Made by a program: the position numbers and the translations under genes. Positions 16,095 to 24,415 of a stretch of DNA of 64,000 bases are shown here, piece after piece. How positions within the stretch are numbered: the stretch's first letter is position 1; each line of letters starts with the position of its first letter. Under the pieces are notes generated by a model. The model was not told where the DNA came from and made no database searches. It saw only the letters and a list, made by a program, of their open reading frames with translations. Source of the DNA: Bacteroidales bacterium (GTDB taxonomy: Bacteria > Bacteroidota > Bacteroidia > Bacteroidales > UBA932); the NCBI GenBank assembly GCA_015060405.1, contig SUYN01000005.1, forward strand, positions 1 through 64,000. The letters are read 5' to 3'.

Positions 16095-16531
16095 AACACA
16101 TTCTGACCCTGGCCCTGGTTTCATTCATCCTGGCCTCATGCGGAATGAGTTCTTCTCTTTACTACTGGGGAGGTCTGCAGAATGGAGCTACAACCTACGA
16201 GAATCTTACATACATGAACTATGACAGACAGACCCCCGAGAGTCTCTGCAAGCTCATATGCCTTTATGAAGAGATCGTCACCCATCCTGGAGGGGTCCGC
16301 AAGATGCCCCCTCCAGGCATTTGTGCAGAATACGGCTACATGTTGCTGATTCCGGATAATGCCTCCATCTTCGCACAGTATGCGACTGCGGCGCAGCGGA
16401 AGAGCTTCACCACTGCGGACTATGCCTCCTTCTTCCCTCAAAAAGGAAAGGAGCTTCTTGAAAAAGAGATCGAGCTCTATCCTGAATCCGCGAAGTTCAT
16501 CGCGCCTCTTATCGAAAGACTCTGTAAATGA
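16091..16531 (+). CDS. DUF4810 family lipoprotein
   Basis: 146 residues with a lipobox (FILASC). The family's landmarks are present: LYYWGG early on, PPPGICAEYGYMLL in the middle, FFPQKGKELLEKEIELYPES near the end. DUF4810 lipoproteins are usually encoded between a CsgG-like and a DUF799 (GNA1162-like) gene; that order is seen here with one extra lipoprotein inserted. It overlaps both neighbours by 4 nt. Confidence 0.85.
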   Translation: MKHILTLALVSFILASCGMSSSLYYWGGLQNGATTYENLTYMNYDRQTPESLCKLICLYEEIVTHPGGVRKMPPPGICAEYGYMLLIPDNASIFAQYATAAQRKSFTTADYASFFPQKGKELLEKEIELYPESAKFIAPLIERLCK

Positions 16532-16551
16532 CCGGCGACATGAAACCTGAC

Positions 16552-17226
16552 ATGAAAAGACTGATATGCTTAATGGCTGTATGCCTCATTGCCGCATCAT
16601 GCGGCGTGACCGGCACGGTGACCAGAGGGACACAATATGCGAAGATGTATGAAGAAAAGCCCGTGACCCTGCTTGTGATGCCTCCGATCAACAAGTCGGC
16701 CAACGTGGAAGCTAAAGACCTTCTGTATACATCCATCAGCCGTCCCCTGATAGAGGCCGGCTACTATGTGTTATCTCCCCTTCTTGCAATGGATGTCCTG
16801 AAGTCTGAAAGCGCATACGACTCGGAAGTGTTCTTCGAGGCCCCGCTTTCCACATTCAACAGCTATTTCGGAGCCGACGCCGTGGTCTTCTCTGTGATCG
16901 AGACATGGGCGAAGAAAGGGCTTGGAATCCAGACAAAGATCAGATATGTCATCAAGTCAGCCTACACTGACGAGACCTTGTTCGACAGGAGCTGCGACCT
17001 CTTCCTGGACCTGTCTGTGGACTCAGGATCCGAAACACTTCTGGGTGCCCTGGTCGAACTGGCTGCCGCTGCCATCAGCACAGCCTCCACCGATCACATC
17101 GTAGCAGCAAGAAAGGCCAACTACTACATCCTCAGGGACATTCCTCAGGGAAAATACAGTCCTCAGCACATGCAGGACAAGGATGTCGCAGCCGAGCCGA
17201 AGGATGTGGTTGCAAGAGTGAAATAA
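16552..17226 (+). CDS. DUF799 (GNA1162-like) lipoprotein
   Basis: Family-typical protein with a lipobox (CLIAASC). Core motifs: PVTLLVMPPINKSANVEAKDLLYTSISRPLIEAGYYVLSP, FNSYFGADAVVFSVIETW, then YTDETLFDRSCDLFLDLS. Relatives such as Neisseria GNA1162 are small outer-membrane lipoproteins with a TolB-N-like fold. The start is uncertain: ATG 16528 overlaps the DUF4810 stop (coupling), while ATG 16552 leaves the best signal peptide. It is the last gene of the CsgG cluster; the next gene has its own promoter. Confidence 0.85.
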   Translation: MKRLICLMAVCLIAASCGVTGTVTRGTQYAKMYEEKPVTLLVMPPINKSANVEAKDLLYTSISRPLIEAGYYVLSPLLAMDVLKSESAYDSEVFFEAPLSTFNSYFGADAVVFSVIETWAKKGLGIQTKIRYVIKSAYTDETLFDRSCDLFLDLSVDSGSETLLGALVELAAAAISTASTDHIVAARKANYYILRDIPQGKYSPQHMQDKDVAAEPKDVVARVK

Positions 17227-17239
17227 TTAATTAACTTTG
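17210..17239 (+). promoter_or_regulatory. Bacteroidota-type promoter of the GH5 gene
   Basis: TTG at 17210-17212 and TAACTTTG at 17232-17239 are separated by exactly 19 nt, fitting the -33/-7 consensus. The expected start point is about 17245, 38 nt ahead of the ATG at 17283. The -33 element lies in the last codons of the DUF799 gene. Confidence 0.65.
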
Positions 17240-17282
17240 AAGGTTGATACATAATTATTTTCACTAAACAATCCGATCAGAA

Positions 17283-18287
17283 ATGAAAAAGACAATCTTG
17301 ATGGCGTGCATAGCGGCAATTGTCGCGGCAGCCTGCACAACCGGATCCGGCAATGAGGGATGGGTAAAGGTAGAGGGCAACAGGTTCATTGACCCTCAGG
17401 GAAATGAGATCATATTCAGAGGCCTGTGCTTCTCCGATCCGGTCAAGCTGGTGAGGGACGGCCAGTGGACAGAGCGTTATTTCGCTGAAGCCGCTGACTG
17501 GGGAGCCAACATCGTAAGGTTTGCAGTCCACCCTACCAACCTCAACAGCATGGGATGGGACGAGACATTCGCTGCCATGGACCAGGGAATAGAGTGGGCG
17601 AAGAAACATGGGCTGTATGTCATCATGGACTGGCACTCAATCGGAAACCTCAAGGATGCGAAATACACAAATCCTATGTATGACACAGACCTTGAAGAGA
17701 CACTGAAGTTCTGGAGCACGGTTGCAGAGCGTTATAAGGATGAACCGGCTGTGGCTCTTTATGAGGTGTTCAACGAGCCGACTGTGACTGGTGAAGACAC
17801 AGGAGAATGTACATGGGAAGAATGGAAAGAACTGCAGGAAAAGATCATCGACACCATCCGCAGATACAATCCGAACGCCGTGTGTCTGTGTGCCGGCTTC
17901 AACTGGGCCTACGACCTTACTCCTGTCGCCTACGCTCCGATTGAGCGTCCTAATGTCGCCTATGTCTCACATCCTTATCCGATGAAGCGCGAACAACCTT
18001 GGGAAGAGCAGTGGGAGGCGGACTTCGGCTTCGTGGCCGACACCTATCCTGTCATCTGCACTGAGATCGGTTTCTGTCTTGAAAATGAAAAAGGTGCCCA
18101 TATCCCTGTCATTTCGACAGACGTATATGGCCATCATATCACAGAGTATTTCGAGAAGAAGGGTATTTCATTTACCGTATGGTGCTTTGACACAGACTGG
18201 TCTCCGACATTGATCGAGGACTGGAACTTCACTCCTTCGACCCAGGGCAGATTCTTCAAGGAGTACCTTCAGAAGAAGGCATTGTAA
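17283..18287 (+). CDS. Glycoside hydrolase family 5 lipoprotein (endoglucanase-like)
   Basis: 334 residues. A lipobox (AAAC, Cys18) predicts a surface or periplasmic lipoprotein. The GH5 core is clear: VRFAVHP, YVIMDWHSIG, then EVFNEP with Glu165 as acid/base, and VICTEIGF with Glu261 as nucleophile; HPYP before the nucleophile is also typical. It probably cleaves beta-1,4-linked glucan or mannan; the substrate cannot be settled from sequence. It converges with the FecR-like gene, the stops being about 11 bp apart. No SusC/SusD genes are in the window. Confidence 0.88.
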   Translation: MKKTILMACIAAIVAAACTTGSGNEGWVKVEGNRFIDPQGNEIIFRGLCFSDPVKLVRDGQWTERYFAEAADWGANIVRFAVHPTNLNSMGWDETFAAMDQGIEWAKKHGLYVIMDWHSIGNLKDAKYTNPMYDTDLEETLKFWSTVAERYKDEPAVALYEVFNEPTVTGEDTGECTWEEWKELQEKIIDTIRRYNPNAVCLCAGFNWAYDLTPVAYAPIERPNVAYVSHPYPMKREQPWEEQWEADFGFVADTYPVICTEIGFCLENEKGAHIPVISTDVYGHHITEYFEKKGISFTVWCFDTDWSPTLIEDWNFTPSTQGRFFKEYLQKKAL

Positions 18288-18298
18288 GAGGAGGAGAA

Positions 18299-19102
18299 CT
18301 ATTTGCAGACTATCGTGACATCAAGAGCGGACTCGATAAGCTCGATTATCAGATCCAGGTCATCAGTACCGAATTCTCCGCTGAGCCTCTTGGAAAGGTC
18401 GTTTGCAACGAATGACACATGATAGTACTCTGAAAGGCACTGGAGGACATCCTTGAGAGGAGTGTTTTCAAAGATAAACGAGCCTCGCTGCCATGCAATG
18501 GAATTTATGTCGGGCGTCTCATCGAGAACGGGTGCATCAGCACCCTCCACGATGCTGGCGCCCATTCCTTTTGTCAGGACGACTCCTTCGGAATCCGGAT
18601 TCTTCGCAAAGAACACCTTTCCGTCCTCCACATAGACCTTTGCTGCGGCATCACCCGAAGCATCTACCATGAATTCCGTTCCGAGGACCTTCACGAATGC
18701 TCCGTCAGCATCTATTTCAAACGGGCGGGTCTCGTCACGGGCTACATCAAAGAAGACCTTTCCATCCATCCTGACCTCCCTGGTGTCCTTCATCCTGTAG
18801 CTTATCGAAGCGCCGGAAGCAAGGGTGACTTCCGTTCCATCCGGAAGCACAGCTATCTGGTGAGATGATGAAGCTGTGATTTCTGTCCATTTGCGTGAGT
18901 CATGTCCCATGAACAGGAAGACTCCGAGAAGGAGCGCAGCGGCGGCAGGCACGGCGAAAGCCGCAGGATGCAGGCGCCGGCGCTGTGGAGAACCGATGCC
19001 CTGAGCCGTCTTGAAGCGCTCGATAGCCTTCTTCGTATCGAATGCTCCTTCCTTATAATGCTTCAGCACAAAGTCCAGATGTCTGTCTTCAAATTGTGAC
19101 AT
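18299..19102 (-). CDS. FecR-family anti-sigma factor (FecR plus DUF4974)
   Basis: 267 residues. The N-terminal ~45 residues are cytoplasmic and bind the sigma factor; one membrane helix spans about 47-65 (AAFAVPAAAALLLGVFLFM). The periplasmic FecR domain follows (QIAVLPDGTEVTLASGASISY, VFFDVARDETRPFEIDADGAFVKVLGTEFMV), then a DUF4974-type C-terminus (FIFENTPLKDVLQCLSEYYHVSFV). It lies downstream of the ECF gene at 19176. In this family the C-terminus normally contacts a TonB-dependent receptor's signalling domain, but no such receptor is encoded here. Confidence 0.92.
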   Translation of the reverse strand: MSQFEDRHLDFVLKHYKEGAFDTKKAIERFKTAQGIGSPQRRRLHPAAFAVPAAAALLLGVFLFMGHDSRKWTEITASSSHQIAVLPDGTEVTLASGASISYRMKDTREVRMDGKVFFDVARDETRPFEIDADGAFVKVLGTEFMVDASGDAAAKVYVEDGKVFFAKNPDSEGVVLTKGMGASIVEGADAPVLDETPDINSIAWQRGSFIFENTPLKDVLQCLSEYYHVSFVANDLSKRLSGEFGTDDLDLIIELIESALDVTIVCK

Positions 19103-19175
19103 AACCCTTGATAATATTCCTTTTCCGTAGTAACGACGTAATTATTGTCAAATAGTACTACTGTATTTTAAAAAA

Positions 19176-19673
19176 TCATGCAAAAAAGAACATGAATATC
19201 TTTACAGCTCCTTCCTTCAGCATCTTCAGCGCCTTGCTTATCTGATTTCTCACCGTGTTGACGGAAAGGCCGAGTTCATCCGCTATTTCCTCATATTTCA
19301 GACCGTCACGCTTGCTGAGGATGAAGACTTCCCTGCACTTCGGCGGCAAGGAATCTATGGCAGTCCACAGTCGGGCTTCCGTCTGGGCCCTCTCCACAGC
19401 ATCATCGTCATCTATGATCCCGTAGGTGTCATATGGTTTGAGAGATTCCGTCTTGAGTCCTTTCTTCCTGAGCTGGTCGAGACATCGGTTGCGGACCGTC
19501 ATGTACAGATAGGCCCTTCTGTTGCCTACCTCCGTACCCTGCTGAATCTTTTCCCACAACTTCATAAAGCACTCCTGGACAATGTCTTCAGCCGTTTCCG
19601 TATCGCCCATGTAATGTAGGGCATACAGACAGAGAGGCCTGAAATTGAACTGAAACAGGCTCTCGAAATCCAT
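19176..19673 (-). CDS. ECF sigma factor (FecI-like)
   Basis: Region 2 is AEDIVQECFMKLWEKI with YLYMTVRNRCLDQLRKK. Region 4 is LPPKCREVFILSKRDGLKYEEIADELGLSVNTVRNQISKALKML. The frame extends to 19736, but a strong promoter (19707-19736) sits inside that extension, so translation must start at or below 19700. ATG 19673 (MDFESLF) gives 165 residues and a normal leader; ATG 19700 would be almost leaderless. The FecR-like gene follows 73 bp downstream, the usual pair. Confidence 0.9.
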   Translation of the reverse strand: MDFESLFQFNFRPLCLYALHYMGDTETAEDIVQECFMKLWEKIQQGTEVGNRRAYLYMTVRNRCLDQLRKKGLKTESLKPYDTYGIIDDDDAVERAQTEARLWTAIDSLPPKCREVFILSKRDGLKYEEIADELGLSVNTVRNQISKALKMLKEGAVKIFMFFFA

Positions 19674-19706
19674 GGGGCTATTGAATGTTCTGACAGTCAT
19701 AACATA

Positions 19707-19736
19707 CAAAGATACTAAGAATAACCGGAAAAGCAA
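19707..19736 (-). promoter_or_regulatory. Bacteroidota-type promoter of the ECF/FecR pair
   Basis: Read leftward: TTG (19736-19734), 19 nt, TATCTTTG (19714-19707). A full consensus match. The transcript should begin near 19702, which decides the sigma factor's start codon. Confidence 0.75.
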
Positions 19737-19877
19737 CCGTCAGGGCTCCTCAAATCGATTTCGGATCGGCTGAATGACAGTTCAGCCACAGAAGTCAATT
19801 GACTGGCATGTCATCAAACATTTACGGCACAGTCTTTGATGGACACGGCGCCGTCATTATTAATCAAACTAACATAT

Positions 19878-20267
19878 ATGAAACGAATTCTTTCAATCAT
19901 TCTGGCGGCATTCGCCCTGCTCTCATGTGATCCTGCAGAAAAGACCAACGACTCCTTCAGTGCCGACAACATTCTTGACACACGATGGAAGGGCACATGG
20001 AGAAGCCTCCAGGGATCCATAATCAAGGAACAGTCGGAAGTTACACTCAAGTTCACATCAGCCGACAAAGGCACATTCATCCAGAAAAGATCCTCTTCCC
20101 CATCAAAAGAATCATACGAGATGCAATATGCGGTGTCAGGAAAAAACATTACCTTTGACTGTCCTGTCATAAACGGAACCTGGGCAGTGTCGGACTACAC
20201 TGAAAAGACCATGACGCTCACCCTGCTTCCGGACAAGAACGGGATAATGATTCTGGTAAAGGAATAA
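19878..20267 (+). CDS. Small lipoprotein, lipocalin-like, unknown
   Basis: From ATG 19878 the protein has 129 residues with a lipobox (FALLSC). The mature part reads WKGTWRSL followed by strands (SEVTLKFTSADKGTFIQ, YEMQYAVSGKNITFDC, KTMTLTLLP), similar in plan to the lipoprotein at 13088. It lies 16 nt ahead of the polysaccharide deacetylase gene and is probably cotranscribed. Confidence 0.65.
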   Translation: MKRILSIILAAFALLSCDPAEKTNDSFSADNILDTRWKGTWRSLQGSIIKEQSEVTLKFTSADKGTFIQKRSSSPSKESYEMQYAVSGKNITFDCPVINGTWAVSDYTEKTMTLTLLPDKNGIMILVKE

Positions 20268-20283
20268 GAATACACACAACCCT

Positions 20284-20970
20284 ATGAAAGCACTACCTCT
20301 GATGATCGCGGTCCTGGCCCTATTGACAGGATGCAAGGAAGAGAGCAAGGTCATTGCTCTGACATTCGACGACGGTCCCAATGTGACCACAACAGTAAAG
20401 ATGCTGGATATGATCGAGAAACACGGGATCACAGCATCATTCTTCGTGAACGGAATGCACATCGACGAAGAAAGCGCCAAGGTCATGAAACGAGCCCACG
20501 ACATGGGATGCGACATCGGGAACCACTCATATTCTCATCACGCGATGAGCAGCCTCAGCGACGAGGACATCATCTCAGAGGTGGAAAGCACATCGGCACT
20601 CATAGAGAAATACACCGGAGAGGCCCCGCAGTTCTTCCGTCCTCCGTACATAGACTACAACCGGAAGATGATGGATCTCATTCCTCTCACCTTCATATGC
20701 GGAAACGGCTGCGAGGACTGGCTTCCGGAAGTTTCACCTCAGGAAAGGGCACGCAGACAGATCGAGGCGGCAGTCGACGGAGGCATCATACTCCTTCATG
20801 ACTTCGAAGGCAATGAAAGCACGGTGGAAGCCCTCGACATCCTCATTCCTGAACTCAAGAAACAGGGCTACCGCTTCGTTACGGTCACAGAACTCTTCAA
20901 GATAAAGAACGAGCCTCTGACACCGCACAACGGGACAATCTACACGACAGTCCCTTCCGTCACACAATAG
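20284..20970 (+). CDS. Polysaccharide deacetylase (NodB homology) lipoprotein
   Basis: 228 residues with a lipobox (LLTGC, Cys17). NodB motifs: TFDDGP (27-32) with catalytic base Asp29 and metal ligand Asp30; HSYSH (81-85) with the two metal-binding His; RPPY (119-122); and IILLHD near the end with the acid His. Family members remove N- or O-acetyl groups from chitin, peptidoglycan or xylan. It would act in the periplasm or at the surface. The GH5 gene nearby is on another transcript. Confidence 0.9.
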   Translation: MKALPLMIAVLALLTGCKEESKVIALTFDDGPNVTTTVKMLDMIEKHGITASFFVNGMHIDEESAKVMKRAHDMGCDIGNHSYSHHAMSSLSDEDIISEVESTSALIEKYTGEAPQFFRPPYIDYNRKMMDLIPLTFICGNGCEDWLPEVSPQERARRQIEAAVDGGIILLHDFEGNESTVEALDILIPELKKQGYRFVTVTELFKIKNEPLTPHNGTIYTTVPSVTQ

Positions 20971-21097
20971 ACTGGTCTCCGACATTCTCACCACGTTTAC
21001 GTAGGAGACATCCTCTGAAAAATTGAACCTCCGGCATTTCTGCAAGGAAAATGTCGGAGGTATCTTTACGAAGTGACGGAATCCGGCAGACTGTGTT

Positions 21098-22273
21098 CTA
21101 TATTCTGAACAGGAGGGTCACCACCTGCTGGCAGCCGCTGTAGCGGAAGGAATTGAAATGGAAGCGGGCGTCGATCCTGAGGGAAAGATGCGGACCGGAG
21201 AACGGTTCGTAATATATGTCGACGCGGTCATATATTCCTGTCTTCTTGTAGCCATGATCGAAGACGCGGTAGAAGGGATCTCCAAAATATAACCTTGTGC
21301 CGTATTTGTCACCGGCGGCATCAGTGCTGTTGTAGTACGGCATCATGTCGGTACCGATGAAGGTCTTGTTGCGTATGCCGACATTCCACTGACGTACATC
21401 CAGATCCAGTTCGGCGCCGCATGGAAACACATAGTGTCCCACATAGACACGGTCGTGCTGCATCCCCTGAAGCCATCCCAGGCGGGCACCGAACTTCTGG
21501 AGAGAAAGCTTTCCGCTCAGGTCGAGGCGCACATATGGATTCATCAATATATTGTCGACCACTCCCCTCGCCTTCTGCGAACCTGCAAAATGGTACATGT
21601 ATGCGGCATAGCCAAGATGAAACATGTCTGTAATCCTTGCCTCAGCGGCAGAAAAGACCATGAACTTCTCCTTGCGTGCGATGCCCTGCTTTCCCATCCA
21701 GTCACAGCCGATCTCGAAATATGCCTTCGGTCTGGAGACCTTGAGAAGGATTCCTTCAAGATTGTTGTCGTAGAATTTGAGCGAATCCGAGAAGAAGGCC
21801 TCGGAGTAGGAACCTTCTGTCATGGTGCGGGGAAAGATTCCGGCATAGAGACCGAGGGTGGTCCCTGGCGAACGCTTCTCGAGCCTGTAATACATGATGA
21901 CTTCACGCAGAAGGTCAAGATTGTGCTGCCTTCCGAGAGTCTCCGGCGAGCCTGCTCCGGCAAGTCCTTCCGGAACTGCCGAGGCACCGAAATCCTTCAT
22001 GACGTCGATTCCGAGCATCAGACGGTGCGACATCCCCTTTGCAGGCTGTTCCAGATCAAGGCCGACAGACGGAGTCAGACGGGCCCCGAAGATGGTCATC
22101 GAACGGGAGAAGGCGCTGCGGTACAGTTCCCTGTTGTCAAATTTCATCTGATAGTCAAGACCGTATGCAAAGCGGACTTTGGTGGAATCAGCAGCATGGG
22201 CGGAAAGGCATGAGGCGAGCATGGAAACCGCCGATATGAGGAATGATTTTACAGCTGTACGAACAGTATTCAT
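21098..22273 (-). CDS. Outer-membrane protein, unknown (large barrel)
   Basis: 391 residues with a signal peptide ending SAHAAD. The rest is a run of amphipathic strands (VRFAYGLDYQMKF, TTLGLYAGIFPR, AYFEIGCDWMG, FHLGYAAYMYHFAG, LSLRIDARFHFNSF) ending QQVVTLLFRI, a barrel of perhaps 14-16 strands. I do not recognise the family. It is transcribed away from the GSCFA gene from a shared 82-bp intergenic region. Confidence 0.65.
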   Translation of the reverse strand: MNTVRTAVKSFLISAVSMLASCLSAHAADSTKVRFAYGLDYQMKFDNRELYRSAFSRSMTIFGARLTPSVGLDLEQPAKGMSHRLMLGIDVMKDFGASAVPEGLAGAGSPETLGRQHNLDLLREVIMYYRLEKRSPGTTLGLYAGIFPRTMTEGSYSEAFFSDSLKFYDNNLEGILLKVSRPKAYFEIGCDWMGKQGIARKEKFMVFSAAEARITDMFHLGYAAYMYHFAGSQKARGVVDNILMNPYVRLDLSGKLSLQKFGARLGWLQGMQHDRVYVGHYVFPCGAELDLDVRQWNVGIRNKTFIGTDMMPYYNSTDAAGDKYGTRLYFGDPFYRVFDHGYKKTGIYDRVDIYYEPFSGPHLSLRIDARFHFNSFRYSGCQQVVTLLFRI

Positions 22274-22295
22274 AGGGATATAAACATAAATCGGT

Positions 22296-22332
22296 CAAAG
22301 ATAATTCTTTTACAGGATTTTTGATACCTTTG
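22296..22332. promoter_or_regulatory. Divergent -7 boxes
   Basis: Leftward TATCTTTG at 22303-22296 serves the barrel gene; rightward TACCTTTG at 22325-22332 serves the GSCFA gene. Both match TAnnTTTG. I could not place a good -33 box at 19 nt for either. Confidence 0.5.
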
Positions 22333-22355
22333 CGTGACAGAAAATCCAGACCACC

Positions 22356-23324
22356 ATGCTACGACTTCAGACTCCGGTAACAGACGAAAGATGCAGGACA
22401 GGCATCTCCTACAACGACAGGATAATGATGCTGGGAAGCTGTTTCACCGAAAATATCGGGATCCAGCTCAGGAATTTCGGCTTTGAAGTCTGCATAAATC
22501 CCTTCGGGACTCTCTACAATCCGGCCTCGATCCTGAACAGTGTGGAAAGGATGCTGGACAGACGTCCATTCGGAATTCAGGACTGCATCCGCATAGGAGC
22601 CGGCGACACACGTTTCTGTTCGTTCAGCCACCACACATCCTTCGCACGCGGGACCGAGGAAGAATTCATATCCTCTGCAAACGCAGCACTGGAGAAGGCC
22701 GCAGATGATTTCCACAGATGCACCAAGGTAATCATAACCCTCGGCACAAGCTGGTGCTTCAGGCATACGGAAAAAGACATGATAGTGTCCAACTGCCTCA
22801 AGCGCCCGGCCGGCGAATTCAGACACGAACGCCTTTCCGTGCAGGAAACAGCTGATGCGCTCGAGAGGATAATCACGCTTTGCAGGGAGAGAAGCCTCTC
22901 CGATCCGGATTTCGCACCAAAGGAATTCATATTCACCGTCAGCCCGATACGTCATTTCAAGGACGGCGCACACGGCAACCAGATCAGCAAGGCGACCCTC
23001 CTGCTCGGCATCGAAGAAGTGATCTCCCGCATGGACAAAGAAGATGTGCTCTCCCGCGTGGACACAAGTGAAGACGGCACGGCGAAAGGATGCGCTGACT
23101 ATTTCCCTGCATATGAGATCGTGATGGACGAGCTCCGCGACTACCGCTTCTATGCCGAAGACATGTGCCACCCTTCTTCCCAGGCAGTTGACTACATCAG
23201 AGAGAGATTCCTCTCATGGGCCCTCCCGGAAGATGAACACGCCCGTCTCGAAGAAAACATCCGCCTCTTCAGACACTCACAGCACCGCCAGACAGCATCC
23301 GCATCCCCCGCATCATCAAAATAA
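22356..23324 (+). CDS. GSCFA domain protein
   Basis: 322 residues; the defining motif GSCFTENIG is near residues 27-35, followed by INPFGTLYNPASI. Further conserved parts are ITLGTSWCFRH, FTVSPIRHFKDG and CHPSSQAVDYI. The fold is SGNH-hydrolase-like with the active Ser in GSC. Family members in Bacteroidota are soluble and of unclear function. No signal peptide. The tail (HRQTASASPASSK) is low complexity. Confidence 0.9.
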   Translation: MLRLQTPVTDERCRTGISYNDRIMMLGSCFTENIGIQLRNFGFEVCINPFGTLYNPASILNSVERMLDRRPFGIQDCIRIGAGDTRFCSFSHHTSFARGTEEEFISSANAALEKAADDFHRCTKVIITLGTSWCFRHTEKDMIVSNCLKRPAGEFRHERLSVQETADALERIITLCRERSLSDPDFAPKEFIFTVSPIRHFKDGAHGNQISKATLLLGIEEVISRMDKEDVLSRVDTSEDGTAKGCADYFPAYEIVMDELRDYRFYAEDMCHPSSQAVDYIRERFLSWALPEDEHARLEENIRLFRHSQHRQTASASPASSK

Positions 23325-23486
23325 TCCGGCGCCATAATTTTGGCGAGGGACATTCCTGTTTACACCTATAATGAAAATGGTGTTCATTGGTCATTACGAG
23401 CATGAAGAAAGCGCGACCTGTGTCATGACGAGCACGAGGAGAATAGCAAAGGGTAGACTCGTATATCACATTTTTTTCAAAAAAGT

Positions 23487-23542
23487 ATTGGAGTTTCAGA
23501 TTATGTCATTATATTTGCAGTGTATTAATTCACTAATACACT
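23487..23542 (+). promoter_or_regulatory. Promoter and YtrA-like operator of the ABC transporter operon
   Basis: TTG (23488-23490), 19 nt, TATATTTG (23510-23517) is a consensus promoter. A perfect inverted repeat directly overlaps the start point: AGTGTATTA (23519-23527) and TAATACACT (23534-23542) around 6 nt. The AGTGTA...TACACT pattern resembles the operator reported for YtrA-type GntR repressors, and such a regulator is the third gene of this operon. Binding of the repressor here would block transcription. Confidence 0.75.
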
Positions 23543-23570
23543 ATAACAAATAGACATAACACGTATTATT

Positions 23571-24404
23571 ATGGTCACAATCAACAATTTAGGTTTTCGT
23601 TACGGGGAGAAGCCCGTACTGAAAAACATCACGATGACTCTGGAAGAAGGCCGCATCTACGGACTTCTCGGAGAGAACGGAGTGGGCAAGACGACCCTCC
23701 TCACCCTTTTATGCGGCTTGAAGAAGCCGTCTGCCGGAACAATCACCACAGATGGTCACACTCCCTTCGACAGAGAGCCCGACTTCCTGTCGGAGCAGTA
23801 CTACCTCAGCGATGACAATGCCCCGGTACACATGAAGGCGATCGACTACGCAGAGAGCTACGGAAAGTTCTGGGAAAGATTCGACATCGGCAGATTCAAG
23901 GAACTGATGGAGCTCTTTGAGACAGATCCCCAGCAGATGATGAACAAGATGTCCACAGGCCAGCTCAAGAAGACCTACATCAGCTTCGCTCTCGCATGCG
24001 ACACCCGCTACCTTCTCATGGACGAGCCTACAAACGGCCTGGACATCCCTTCCAAAGCGCAGTTCAGGAAGGCTGTGACAAAATACACGAGGGAGGAGTC
24101 TGTGATCCTGATCTCTACACATCAGGTGCGCGACCTTGAGAACATCATCGATCCTATCGTCATCCTCGACCGTCAGGATGTGCTCCTGAACGCCTCCGTG
24201 CAGGAAGTGTCCGAGAAGCTTTATTTCGACTACAGCAACGAGATAAAGGAAGGCGCCCTCTACAGCGAGATCATCCCCGGAGGATGCATCCAGGTCTTCA
24301 GGAACACCACCGGAGAGGAAAGCAAGGTAAACATCGAAGCCCTTTTCAACACAGTGCATAAGCACAAGGACCTCGTCAAGGAATTATTCATGAAACAGAA
24401 CTAA
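23571..24404 (+). CDS. ABC transporter ATP-binding protein
   Basis: 277 residues. Walker A GENGVGKTT (34-42), signature MSTGQLKK, Walker B YLLMDEPTNGLD and switch His (ISTHQ) are all present. It is of the YtrB/CcmA-like class that works with a separate ABC-2 type membrane partner. The next two genes encode such a permease and a GntR regulator, so this is an autoregulated export or stress system; the substrate is not known. Confidence 0.92.
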   Translation: MVTINNLGFRYGEKPVLKNITMTLEEGRIYGLLGENGVGKTTLLTLLCGLKKPSAGTITTDGHTPFDREPDFLSEQYYLSDDNAPVHMKAIDYAESYGKFWERFDIGRFKELMELFETDPQQMMNKMSTGQLKKTYISFALACDTRYLLMDEPTNGLDIPSKAQFRKAVTKYTREESVILISTHQVRDLENIIDPIVILDRQDVLLNASVQEVSEKLYFDYSNEIKEGALYSEIIPGGCIQVFRNTTGEESKVNIEALFNTVHKHKDLVKELFMKQN

Positions 24405-24415
24405 AGGAGGACACC

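Noticed and set aside
22359..23171. 270-codon leftward frame inside the GSCFA gene
   Set aside because: It is antisense to a gene with clear family motifs and has no motif of its own. The same applies to the other long antisense frames, for example at 21434-22213 and 49362-50717.
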